DNA of 13,528 bases, from NCBI GenBank assembly GCA_002284615.2, contig MU069454.1:250974-264501 (forward strand), read 5' to 3'. Source of the DNA: Dunaliella salina. Lineage: Eukaryota > Chlorophyta > Chlorophyceae > Chlamydomonadales > Dunaliellaceae. The notes beneath the pieces are model-generated. The model ran no database searches, had not been told where the DNA came from, and saw only the letters and a list, made by a program, of their open reading frames with translations. Positions within the stretch are counted from its first letter, which is position 1; each line of letters begins with the position of its first letter. Below are positions 1-6,990 of the stretch, in pieces. The translations under genes and the position numbers were made by a program.

Positions 1-72
<72 letters not shown>
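1..72. repeat. (AC)n dinucleotide microsatellite
   Basis: Uninterrupted AC repeat of 36 units that runs off the left edge of the window. It looks like a LINE tail, but ACACACTTG occurs both at its right end (67-75) and at the far end of the adjacent LINE (570-578). The microsatellite is therefore better read as the target into which the LINE inserted. With that LINE removed it lies about 75 bp upstream of a candidate splice acceptor, so it may be intronic. Confidence 0.97.

Positions 73-75
<3 letters not shown>
67..75. repeat. Target-site duplication of LINE A, left copy
   Basis: ACACACTTG, repeated exactly at 570-578 at the opposite end of LINE A. The left copy merges into the AC repeat, so the true duplication could be longer. 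Confidence 0.65.
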
Positions 76-569
76 AAAAGAAGAGAAAAAAGAAAAGTCT
101 CTGCAAGCCGGAGGCCGCGTGCATTAAGGGAAGGTCCCCCTTAAACTAACAAGCTAGCAAGTTAGCAAGCTAGCAAAGGCCTCACCAGAAGACCCTGTAA
201 GCCTGCACTAGATACTACTAGCCTAGGAGCCAGAGACAGAGCTAATAAGGATCTGGGGGGTTGTCCGCCATCCTTCTGAACGCCCGGACACTCCTTCCCC
301 TGCAGTCCTCCGCCGCGCGCCCAGCAACCCCCCCCCTCCCCCAAGCAGTCCCCTCAGAATAAAGAGCATATCTGGTGTTAGTGATGGATATCAATTTTTG
401 GATGGCATGGCATTTTGCTACTGGTTCAGCTTTGTGCTTGGTAAGGCCCAGATTCATAAGGGGTTTGATTGTGTTTCCATGGTAAATTGTGCCAGCCACA
501 CCAATGAAGGTGATATGCAGAGTCACTTTGTTATTCCTGTTAGGATTTCTCGAGCTGCGGGATTTAAGG
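76..569 (-). mobile_element. LINE A: 5'-truncated 3' end of a family B LINE
   Basis: The region aligns along its whole length with the 3' end of LINE B (3855-4320), also on the minus strand. They share the purine-rich tip (AAGAAAAGTCT), the block GGCCGCGTGCATTAAGGGAA, an untranslated segment, and the end of the coding frame. Homology stops at about 569, where the duplicated ACACACTTG begins, as expected for target-primed insertion with 5' truncation. The 3' untranslated part contains three tandem 8-mers of the form GCTAGCAA/GTTAGCAA (150-176). No catalytic domain is left. Confidence 0.85.
242..569 (-). pseudogene. C-terminal end of family B LINE polyprotein (copy A)
   Basis: The open minus-strand frame begins in the truncated element and ends at TAG (242-244). 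It matches the C-terminus of LINE B: NPNRNNKVTLHITFIGVAGT here against NPNRNDKVTLHITLIGVGGT there. The match continues through a block with NLGLTKHKAE and a basic, glycine-rich tail. Copy A reads through the position where copy B has a premature TAA, so A shows the family's true C-terminus. The function of this C-terminal block is unknown. Related blocks sit downstream of the nuclease-like segment in copies E, F and H. Confidence 0.75.
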
Positions 570-578
570 ACACACTTG
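570..578. repeat. Target-site duplication of LINE A, right copy
   Basis: ACACACTTG, identical to 67-75. It is followed by CATATGCAACACG, the presumed original continuation of the pre-insertion locus. Confidence 0.65.
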
Positions 579-616
579 CATATGCAACACGAAGAGCATC
601 ACACCAAGTGCAACCC

Positions 617-648
617 TTCTCTTGCTCTCCATTTTGCTTCTCGCTCAG
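617..648 (+). other. Candidate 3' splice site (polypyrimidine tract + CAG)
   Basis: A C/T-rich tract (TTCTCTTGCTCTCC, then TTTTGCTTCTCGCTC) leads into CAG with AG at 647-648. Base and codon composition change immediately downstream to GC-rich and coding-like. No matching donor or 5' exon is visible, because the left flank is microsatellite and LINE. Confidence 0.4.
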
Positions 649-1156
649 GTACAAAGACGCACGGACGCTTCAAGCCCTAGAAGGCGAGCTCCAAGCGCGC
701 AAGCAGCGGCGCAGCAGCAGCAAGGCAAGCGACAGGGCAGTTGGCAGGCGACCAAGCCTCAGAAAACGGTTGCTCAAGCCTCGGCTATACATGGCAGAGC
801 GGGCTTCTGCTGCTGCAGCAGAGACACAGGGTTTGAGCACTGACGCCATTTACAGCAGCGACGCTGGTATTCAAGGCCGACATGCTGCGGAGGTGACGCA
901 AACTAGGCTGCTGTCAGAGGATGAGCATTATTTTGGTCGGGGTGCCTTTAGTGCCAGCACCAGCGACCTCAGAAGCAGTCGTGGCGGCGGCAGCATTCGT
1001 GGCAAGGTGGCCAAAACACGCAGTGCTGCCAGTGGCCCCTGGACAGGCAGCAGAAGGAGGAGAGGTTTAGATGCTTACATGGAGCACCTAACTCACAGCC
1101 CCTCTGCACCATTGTGCATCAAAAGCAAGAAGCATGGCATCAGGGGACAGGGCTGA
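649..1156 (+). CDS. Candidate terminal exon of an unidentified host gene
   Basis: I do not recognise the product. The frame is open from the acceptor at 648 to TGA (1154-1156) and encodes about 168 residues. The frame stays open upstream to an ATG at 398, but that part is antisense to LINE A and is not credited. The segment is rich in Arg, Ser, Lys and Ala (RRSSSK, RRPSLRKRLLKPR, SAAAAET, SSRGGGSIRGK, GSRRRRG) and looks intrinsically disordered and basic. Only short stretches such as LLSEDEHYFGRGAF look ordered. Codons favour AGC, GGC, GAC and CGG, unlike the AT-richer LINE debris on both sides. This is the main argument that it is real. A TGTAA, the usual green-algal poly(A) signal, lies at 1499-1503. 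It could equally be an exon fragment of a dead gene or a chance frame. Confidence 0.4.
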
Positions 1157-1181
1157 GTCTGCTAAAATTGTTGTTTCATTT

Positions 1182-1247
1182 GTTTTTTTTTTCCCATTAC
1201 TCTGCACATCTGAATTGATGTGGCTTGCACCATTTGCAATGAGTGCA
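1182..1247 (-). mobile_element. LINE C1: poly(A)-tailed 3' tip of family C
   Basis: On the minus strand, about 55 bp of 3' untranslated sequence ends in an A-run (T-run at 1182-1192). The same sequence forms the 3' end of LINE C2 at 1822-1890; both share CATCTGAATTG, TGTGGC and TGCAATGAGT. The copy is severely 5'-truncated, with no coding sequence. Candidate duplications at its ends are too weak to call. Confidence 0.75.
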
Positions 1248-1261
1248 ACTTCTTGTTGGAA

Positions 1262-1281
1262 CGATCGGCTACCACCGATCG
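1262..1281. other. Small inverted repeat (7-bp arms)
   Basis: CGATCGG and CCGATCG flank the 6-base spacer CTACCA. It is a short, perfect stem next to the 5' end of LINE C1. No function is evident. Confidence 0.5.
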
Positions 1282-1282
1282 G

Positions 1283-1821
1283 ACTTAGGGGACGTAACTT
1301 TGACATGCGTGACATTTTGACACAGAACTAAGGAACAGCGGACGCTCTTGTGAGTAGATAGAATGACTATCTGACTATCTGTTTAAGCGCTTCCTGTAGA
1401 GTCTAATGAAAGGCCGGACCTCTCCTTCCAACCGGACCATCTGCAATGCAGTATTTGAGACGCGGAATCTTTTCTTGACTTATTTGATATAATGCTTATG
1501 TAAGCAGGAAGGCCATGCCCCCCTCCGCTGCGCTTGTTGCGGTAAATCAGAAACAGAGACGGTTTGGTTGACGGAAGGCTGACGTGTCAGTTTGACTTGT
1601 TTGGTTAACGTTAAGGCATACAGTTTCAGATTATGGTTAACGTTGAAGGTTGACGTTAGAGATTGAAGTTTGACGTTTGGGGTTTAGCTCCAGGTCGAGG
1701 GTGTTTGGCTCAAAGGTCCAGGTTGGGGTTCAAGGTTGAGGTTGCTAGGGTAGGTTTAGGCTCTCAGTCTATCAGTCCTACCATCATTGGACCAATCATT
1801 CCCTAAGCAACGCGCTACTTG
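1283..1821. other. Non-coding stretch with GGTT-rich degenerate repeat
   Basis: No gene is supported here. At about 1560-1775 the plus strand is dominated by variants of GGTTAACGTT, GGTTGACGTT, GTTTGACGTTTGGGGTTT, GGTTCAAGGTTGAGGTT and GGTAGGTTTAGG. It reads like a decayed G/T-rich tandem repeat, loosely recalling plant and algal TTTAGGG-type telomere words but with no perfect array. A short duplication (GACTATCT twice, 1363-1380) precedes it. TGTAA at 1499-1503 could be a poly(A) signal for the exon ending at 1156. Confidence 0.45.
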
Positions 1822-2204
1822 TTTTTTTTTATTTTTTAATTGCTCTGCTCATCTGAATTGGTGTGGCCTGCACTATCTGCAATGAGTACATGATCAAATC
1901 TCTTAGTACATGTATCTATAGTTTGGCTGCTCGGTATTATGAGAGAAATCCATGAACTTAGAAAAATATCACAGATTTAACAAAGGAACATAACCTTCAG
2001 CCAGATAATTTGGCTGCTCGGTATGTTGAAAGAAAGCCACAAGTCCGGGGGTGAAACAATAAGCCTCAGTATCTTGATTTTAGAAAAATCGAAATACATC
2101 CTGAGGACAGGCATCAAAAAAAGAAGAAAGAGCCTGTATAGTATAACCTAACACTACTCTGCGTGTAAAAAAGGCAGCAAAAAGATGTGCATACTTTCTT
2201 CCAA

Positions 2205-2846
2205 GACTAAGAGGAATTTGCAAGAGCAGAAGAAGATAACATGTCTTTCATCCTGCCATTGTTCTGAAGTAGGTAAATCATATTGGGGTGCTTCAATCGC
2301 TAATCGTCAATGAGGAGTTTGAACTCAAAGTTTGTGGGCGTGCAATTGGAAGCAAGCAACGTTTATCTTCGTATGCCTACCCAAGTCCAGATGTAAATAG
2401 CTAGGAGTATGGAGAGGTTTGCCAACAGCAGAATTATGCCTGAGGGGGAGTGCTACCCAATTGTGGTACTTGGCTAACTTGTTCAACTTGAAATGACCAC
2501 CATGTCGAGCCTGGTCCTAGTTGGCCACACGTTCCTATGTCTTTTCCGTAAATCAACCACATAACCTTCTATCCCAATAGGCTGGCCCGAATAAACGCAT
2601 TGTGTAAAGCAGTTGCGCCAATCCAATCCCTCAAAGGCAGACATGAACTCTGTTGCCCAGCACTTCCTAGGAAAACTACTCATGCCGATATACGCTCCAA
2701 GCACCTTAGGAAATTTATACTGTTGCAGGCAAGGGGGGCATTATAAACCCTAACAGTAGCTCGAAACCAATAGAATTAAAATAGTTCAAATCCGCATTCA
2801 TGCAGCACAGACCAACTTGGTGCAGACTTTTTAACTCCAAGGATAT
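2205..2846 (-). pseudogene. Connection domain and CCHC knuckle of LINE C2
   Basis: Broken coding region downstream of the RT. In successive minus-strand frames it reads LGVKKSAPSWSVLHECG...YWFRATVRVYN (about 2835-2740), AFEGLDWRNCF...VDLRKRHRNVW (about 2640-2515), KLAKYHNWVALPL...YLHLDLGRHTKINVACFQLH (about 2470-2340), and a degenerate knuckle APQYDLP...DERHVIFFC (about 2285-2225). The first Cys pair of the knuckle is mutated to Tyr and Pro. LINE D has the intact form APHCDLC...DKRHAILLC. At least three frameshifts and several stops are present. The knuckle probably contacted nucleic acid in the active element. Confidence 0.75.
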
Positions 2847-2984
2847 GCTTCAATAAAAACAAGTGACCAATCTGCAATGAGCTCCCATAAATCTAGTAAC
2901 CCACATTTGGCTAGCATACATGCATGCAGGAAGGGCATATGTCTTAGTCAATCAAAGCATGGTATCAGGCCTATCTGCCAGCTT

Positions 2985-3411
2985 TCAGTCACCCGCAAGC
3001 TGACTAACACGAAGACATCCAGCAAAAAAAGGTGCACACATATGCTCAGAAGAGGCAAGGGAATTAAATTGTTTTGTTAACAGCATATCCAAAGACTTGG
3101 ATGACTCAGATTGGAAAAGTTGCTCTCCACCAAGCGTGAAAGTGGCAACATTAGAACCCTTCGAATTGAAGTGCACCACTTCTGTCTGTGAGACACTGAC
3201 AATTAATCCCCTCCTTTGTGCATACCCATGCAATCTGTCCAGCATGAGCTTTAGCTCATTACGATCATTGGCGGTAAGGCAGAGGTCGTCTGCATACAAC
3301 AAATGTGTCACTCGGGTATCACTTGCGCCTGTGACTGCGCCTAAAACGTTTTCTCCCAGGCAGTCAACATCATCAATATATAAGGAAAACAGTATAGGAG
3401 AGGAAAAACAT
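2985..3411 (-). pseudogene. Reverse transcriptase fragment (YADD) of LINE C2
   Basis: The minus-strand frame reads SSPILFSLYIDDV, then LLYADDLCLTANDRNELKLM, then LIVSVSQTEVVHFNS. These are RT motif B (downstream part), the catalytic palm motif C with its two aspartates (YADD), and motifs D/E. Such RTs copy the element RNA by target-primed reverse transcription at the nicked chromosomal site. Motifs 0 to A, including the first catalytic aspartate, are absent because of the truncation. The frame ends at a stop at 2985, beyond which the protein continues in other frames. The YADD box and spacing are typical of non-LTR RTs, so the RT call is firm; the clade is less certain. Confidence 0.88.
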
Positions 3412-3412
3412 T

Positions 3413-3843
3413 AGGTTTCGTTGTCTTGGTTTTGAGGGAAACAATAGGCATCCTCAGCACGAGCTTGAGAAAATTTGGAGATAGCCTGATTCACTGGAAG
3501 TATCTCTGTGTGCAGGAATTCCAGAAAAGAAAAAAGTTCGAACTTTCTTCTGGAGCAGCACATGGAGTTGCAAAAGCACAGAAGAATGGCATGTCTTTTG
3601 TCTTGTAAGCCCGCCAAGCTGCACAAATCACAATGGGGTGCATGTGTACTCCAATGACAAGAGCCGACTTTCAGAGAGTGCGCATGTAGCCGAAAACACA
3701 CAATGTCCCTCTGAACACTGCCTACTCAGGTCAAGAAACAGGTGCCTACCAACCAGACACCATATTTTACAGCACACTCTAGCATCTGCATGTGCAAAAA
3801 TACCACCATTCAGGTCCATAATTCAGGTCCTTGGTTAAAGTTA
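3413..3843 (-). mobile_element. LINE D, 3' part: family C fragment with CCHC knuckle
   Basis: The minus-strand frame from 3701 to 3411 reads CFRLHAHSLKVG...THAPHCDLCSLAGLQDKRHAILLC. This aligns with the LINE C2 knuckle region and continues in parallel with it down to about 3412. A frameshift near 3700 joins it to HLFLDLSRQC upstream, the counterpart of YLHLDLGRHT in C2. The element has lost its 3' untranslated region and tail at the junction with C2. On the right it is cut by LINE B and resumes at 6838. Confidence 0.7.
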
Positions 3844-3854
3844 AGCATGGGTAA
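3844..3854. repeat. Target-site duplication of LINE B, left copy
   Basis: AGCATGGGTAA, matching 6827-6837 exactly (11 of 11). It marks the 3' boundary of LINE B. Confidence 0.85.
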
Positions 3855-3994
3855 GAAAAGAAAAAAGAAAAGTCTACGCAAGCCAAAGGCTGCGTGCATT
3901 AAGGGAAGAACCCCTAACAAAAGTTAGAGGCCTCACCAGAGGACGCTCTTCCTAAACTAGACAGAACTAGCCTAGGAAAGAGCGAGAAACAAAA

Positions 3995-4231
3995 CTAATG
4001 GGGATTGTTTGCCATGCCCCTGAGCGCTCGGATTCTCCTTCTTCCATCCTCAGCCGCCTCCACGCGCCCAGCAAACCCCCTCCCAGTTGCCCCCTGAAAG
4101 CAGAGTGCATGTCTAGTGTTAATGATGGTGGATAATCTTTGGATGGCATGGTTCCTAAGCTGGGATGCTAGCGATTTAGCTTTTTGCTTGGTCAGGCCCA
4201 GATTTATAAGAGGAGTAATTGTATAATCATT
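3995..4231 (-). pseudogene. C-terminal block of LINE B beyond a premature stop
   Basis: After the TAA at 4232-4234 the same frame stays open to TAG (3995-3997). It encodes PLINLGLTKQKAKS...HAIQRLSTIINTRHAL and a basic, glycine-rich tail. LINE A carries the same block without the interrupting stop (Tyr codon instead). This shows the stop in B is a mutation and that the family's protein ended here. Confidence 0.75.
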
Positions 4232-4834
4232 TTAAATCGTGCCACCCACACCAATTAAGGTGATGTGCAAGGTCACTTTGTCATTTCTGTTTGGGTTTCT
4301 TAAGCTGCGTGTTTTAAGTCTAGTTATGGTGTGGGAATGTTGAGTCCGTGCACGTTCCAGAGTGATAAAGGGATTTGTGTCAGGGCAGAATTTAAGTTCG
4401 ACAAGGTGAATATCTCTATCATTTGGGGGGATCTTGGTAGGATCAAGATGGGCTTGTCTGCCTGGGATGGGGCGCACAAAAAGAGCATCAGGGCGGCTTT
4501 GGTGCCGAGCAGGTGAGGCAATGTCATTTGGGAAAACCCAGTCTGGAATAGCGCAAGAGATGTTTTCAGGGACTTGTATGCCTTGATCCAGAAGTCTGTC
4601 ATGATTGCAGCCATCCATGCTAATGAGGGATGAACCATAGCGGCCTTTACTGATGGCTTCTACACAGAGACTAAGGGCCGCATTGTGTCTGTTGGTGTGC
4701 ATCCCACTCATTGTTGGGTTGGTGCACCTAAGCATAACGTGATAAATGTTGTCCGTATTTGCACAGAGAGGGCATCTATCAGAACTGGACAGGTTGAAGT
4801 TGTAGGCATGACTCTGTGTATACAGCCTGTACAC
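4232..4834 (-). pseudogene. CCHC knuckle and PD...ExK (restriction-like) nuclease region of LINE B
   Basis: About 200 residues, out of frame with the RNase H region because of an insertion near 4830. The knuckle is C21, C24, H32, C37 (CPLC...H...C). It is followed by MSGM and RHN (49-51), then SRPDALFV (113-120) and HLVELKFC (143-150), giving P115-D116 ... E146-x-K148. The order CCHC, R-H-N, R-P-D, E matches the restriction-like endonuclease module that follows RT in R2, NeSL and Dualen-type LINEs and nicks the target DNA. The PD-to-E spacing (30 residues) is longer than in R2. The same residues are conserved in LINE E, which argues that they are functional. The assignment is from motifs only. 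Confidence 0.65.
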
Positions 4835-5681
4835 TGAGTGTATCAGTTCGATACTTCAAAAGATTTATTTGTTGTTTAAGGGTAATCTTAGGACTTTTCC
4901 AGAAGGAGTTGCTGATCTCCTTGTTTGCAAGTTGAGATTTTGGGTTGTGAGCTTCAATGTTTGCATTTGTGGTGGGCAGTGTGGCATCGCTAAGCTTCTG
5001 CCATCTCTGGTAGTGGTAGCCAGAGGTGTCAGCAGAGCCAAGCTTGTGTTTCTTGTGCATGTGTGTTTTAAGTTTGTCGCTCAGGTTGGTGAGATATTGT
5101 ATGGGGAAATTGTGGGAGCGGTGCATGCTATCATTTTGTGTGGAAGGGGTCTTCAATGAAAGCCAATAAAAATTGTGGAAAGGGTCGCTGGCATCTGGAA
5201 GTGCAATGTCTATGGTGTGAGAGAGGGCTGCGGTGCGAGCGCAAGCGTCAGCCCCCTCATTACCTATGATGCCAGAGTGGGCTTTGACTTTATAAAAATG
5301 AATAGGGTGAGGGGAGTGTTTCAATATGGTTGATATTGCATGTATGAGCTCTGCATGTAGGTGATACCTCATGCGCATGGGAAGAAGGGTTTCATTAGAA
5401 ATTTGAAAGAGGCAGGATGCACTATCAGTGGCAATTTCAGTTTGCTCGTGTTGTAGTGCCACAAGGATACCCACGAGTTCTGCTCTTGTGATGGTATTTG
5501 TAGGCCCATGGCCATTGGGTTTTATGTGCAGTTGCAAGCGTTGGGAGGGTAGAGCTGTGTCCCTTCCTGGTTTGTAAACACCTGAGCCAGAAAGTGGTGG
5601 GGAGTCGTCATCTTTGCGTTTAATAATACTGCCGTCAGTGTAGGTGATTTCCCTCCAGTCCTTGACTTTAGGTGTGAACAT
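4779..5681 (-). pseudogene. RNase H domain of LINE B
   Basis: The 300-residue frame begins in the interdomain linker. It holds a canonical RNase H1 fold signature: YTDGS (D16), RAEL (E68), ATDSA (D86), HFYKVKAHSG (H135) and GNEGADA (D145). All four acidic catalytic residues and the general-base histidine are present. In an active LINE it would degrade the RNA of the RNA/DNA hybrid formed during integration. The linker after it contains ISNSFWKSP and LLKYRTDTL, conserved in copy G. The frame then runs out at an insertion near 4830, just before the CCHC knuckle. It is in the same frame as the methyltransferase-like region, separated only by TAA 5778-5780. The first Met (5681) is internal and not a true start. 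Confidence 0.88.
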
Positions 5682-5777
5682 TTTTTTGTAATTGTTAAGG
5701 ATTAAGGCTTTCCTTGCCTGAGGGCACTTGTGTGAACAGTTATGATTGTCAGGGGGGAGTGATTGGAATTTCTGCTT

Positions 5778-6826
5778 TTAAGTGTTTGATGCAAGCTTAA
5801 GGTGTTGGTGTGTTCGCAGCGGCACGGCAGGATTTGGAGGATCGAGGGGTAGCCAACATGCTTCTGGAGCATCTTGCTTTATATCTTGTTGGAGGAGCTG
5901 GAACCAGTCTTTGTTTGTGCTATCTAGCATTACTCTGGCGTTAAGGTTCCACACAACAATGAGTTGCATAGGGTAGGAAGGTGGGGTGGGATTGGGTATG
6001 GTATCAAACCAGTGTTGTGGTACCTGGAATTGGATTTTTCTTGCAGGGAATTTGGCAAGCACTTTTGCAACCTCTGGGTATTGCTTGAGCCAGCTCATAT
6101 AGGCGTTGCAGCTGAAGCCTCTCCAGTGAGGCAGGATCATGAAGGTAGCGACTGGACCTGTGCTTTGGAGGGAGGAATGCACTGCGTGGCGCGTGAGTTT
6201 AAACATTATTTCATCATCATGTGGGGGATGGCAAAAGGAGAAGCCAGTGTAGCGCACAGGGAGAGCGTCTGTGTGCGCCCCGAAGACCTGGTCTCGGTAA
6301 TTTGTACTGAAGTAGGTGTCATAGGTATTTCCAAAACCAAGAGGGCTGGAATACCTCTCTACTGAGACCATGCACCACTTCTGCAGGGCTGATCGGATGC
6401 AGGAAGGAGTAATAAACATGTTTGAATTGAAAACTTTTTTGCTCTGGGCCAAAAGATTTTTCTGTTGAGCCTTTTGGCGTGAGAGCAGACCCATGATTTC
6501 AGATGCTGAATCCTGGACAGGGAGCAGAATGGTGGCATGGATGCCTGCTCTTTTGGCTGCTTTGTAAGCTTCGAGCAGGGTTGTGAGCCTTTCTAGAGTG
6601 AGCATGCCCATGCATTTGCCATTGGTATTGTAGATACAGGCGCATTCAGAGGTGGTCACCTCTGGCATTTGTGTTGGCATGGCAACCTCATCAGTTGTGT
6701 CCGAGTGAAGAGTTTCCTTCATGAGGTCAACACTTCTAATGATAATTTCACATTGCCATGTTGGCATGATATCTGTCTGGGGATTGGTAGGTTGGAAGTC
6801 AAAGGTGACATTCTTGCGAATTGCGC
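5778..6826 (-). pseudogene. PCIF1-like N6-adenosine methyltransferase region of LINE B
   Basis: The open frame runs from an ATG at 6854 to TAA (5778-5780) and encodes 358 codons. Its first nine or ten codons lie outside the element, beyond the duplication at 6827-6837, so the start is accidental and the true N-terminus is lost. Residues 166-245 resemble the catalytic core of PCIF1/CAPAM: VERYSSPLG, a YFS...FG segment, GFSFCHPPHDDEIM (205-218), TFMILPHWRG (237-246), and later VVWNLN (300-305). In PCIF1 the fourth block is NPPF; here it is HPPH (209-212), so the adenine-binding Asn and Phe are replaced. The region may be catalytically dead, mutated, or a divergent family. The N-terminal third (CACIYNTNGKCMGMLTL) is unrecognised. 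Recognition is by eye and needs a profile search. Confidence 0.55.
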
Positions 6827-6837
6827 AGCATGGGTAA
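6827..6837. repeat. Target-site duplication of LINE B, right copy
   Basis: AGCATGGGTAA, identical to 3844-3854. It marks the 5' truncation point of LINE B. Confidence 0.85.
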
Positions 6838-6861
6838 ATGGTATCACCCAACATCTGAGAT

Positions 6862-6886
6862 AGACTCCCAGAGCCTCTGGGAGTCT
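6862..6886. repeat. Near-perfect 25-bp palindrome
   Basis: AGACTCCCAGAG and CTCTGGGAGTCT are perfect 12-bp complementary arms around a single C (6874). They could form a tight hairpin or cruciform. It lies in the LINE D remnant 25 bp from the LINE B insertion point. No terminator or known element is recognised. Confidence 0.7.
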
Positions 6887-6922
6887 CTTTAGGCTGTGTG
6901 AGACTCTGCTGCAGATGTTCTC

Positions 6923-6990
6923 TTTAGAAAGCTGCTTTTGCTTTTTTTTCGTGCATTTAGAAAGCTGCTTTTGATTTTTTTTTTCGTGCA
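6923..6990. repeat. Tandem duplication of a 33-35 bp unit
   Basis: Two adjacent copies of a unit beginning TTTAGAAAGCTGCTTTTG, followed by a T-run and CGTGCA (6923-6955 and 6956-6990). They differ by one substitution and the length of the T-run. Slippage or unequal exchange is the likely origin. Confidence 0.85.

Larger units (their letters stand above)
1822..3412 (-). mobile_element. LINE C2: 5'-truncated family C (L1-like) non-LTR retrotransposon
   Basis: Minus-strand element ending in an A-rich tail (T-run 1822-1837). Reading 5' to 3' it has reverse transcriptase from about motif B onward (3411-2985), a connection region (2840-2483), and a further conserved block (about 2476-2310). A degenerate CCHC knuckle (about 2297-2205) and a 3' untranslated region follow. 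Several stops and frameshifts make it inactive. The 3' untranslated region holds an imperfect direct repeat (TTTGGCTGCTCGGTAT at about 1921 and 2008). The 5' end abuts LINE D at about 3412 with only microhomology and no target duplication, so that junction may be a recombination or deletion rather than a simple insertion. Confidence 0.85.
3855..6826 (-). mobile_element. LINE B: 2972-bp family B LINE with MTase-like, RNase H, CCHC and nuclease-like regions
   Basis: Minus-strand insertion bounded by the perfect duplication AGCATGGGTAA, with the family's purine-rich tip (AAGAAAAGTCT) at its 3' end. Coding order 5' to 3' is PCIF1-like methyltransferase region, RNase H, CCHC knuckle, PD...ExK segment, and conserved C-terminus. 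RT is absent because the copy is truncated at its 5' end, inside or upstream of the methyltransferase region. Lesions are an in-frame TAA (5778-5780), an insertion/frameshift at about 4825-4845, and a premature TAA (4232-4234). The rest is still largely open, so the copy is fairly young. RNase H plus a downstream restriction-like nuclease recalls Dualen/RandI-type LINEs of green algae, which is an inference. Confidence 0.88.

Noticed and set aside
1..72. (AC)n as the 3' tail of LINE A
   Set aside because: ACACACTTG is present on both sides of the LINE, so the repeat is better explained as pre-existing target sequence. A tail origin is not fully excluded.
398..648. N-terminal part of a 252-codon plus-strand frame starting at 398
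   Set aside because: It is antisense to the coding end of LINE A and crosses that element's boundary, so the frame is accidental. Only 649-1156 is kept as a candidate exon.
2750..2800. tRNA-like B box (GTTCAAATCC) with a weak A box upstream
   Set aside because: The A box lacks the GG and no cloverleaf forms. The stretch aligns with the LINE C2 connection region (WSVLHECG...YWFRA), which explains it.
4869..5159. Plus-strand open frames opposite LINE B (for example 4869-5159, 5964-6365, 3097-3414)
   Set aside because: Each is antisense to a frame with recognisable RT, RNase H or MTase-like motifs and has no motif of its own.
5778..5780. In-frame TAA between MTase-like region and RNase H as evidence for a reassigned stop codon (TAA/TAG = Gln, known in some green algae)
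   Set aside because: Other in-frame stops in these copies fall at positions where sister copies have Tyr (4232, 7308) or Phe (13044 region), not Gln, and TGA also occurs. Random decay explains them better.
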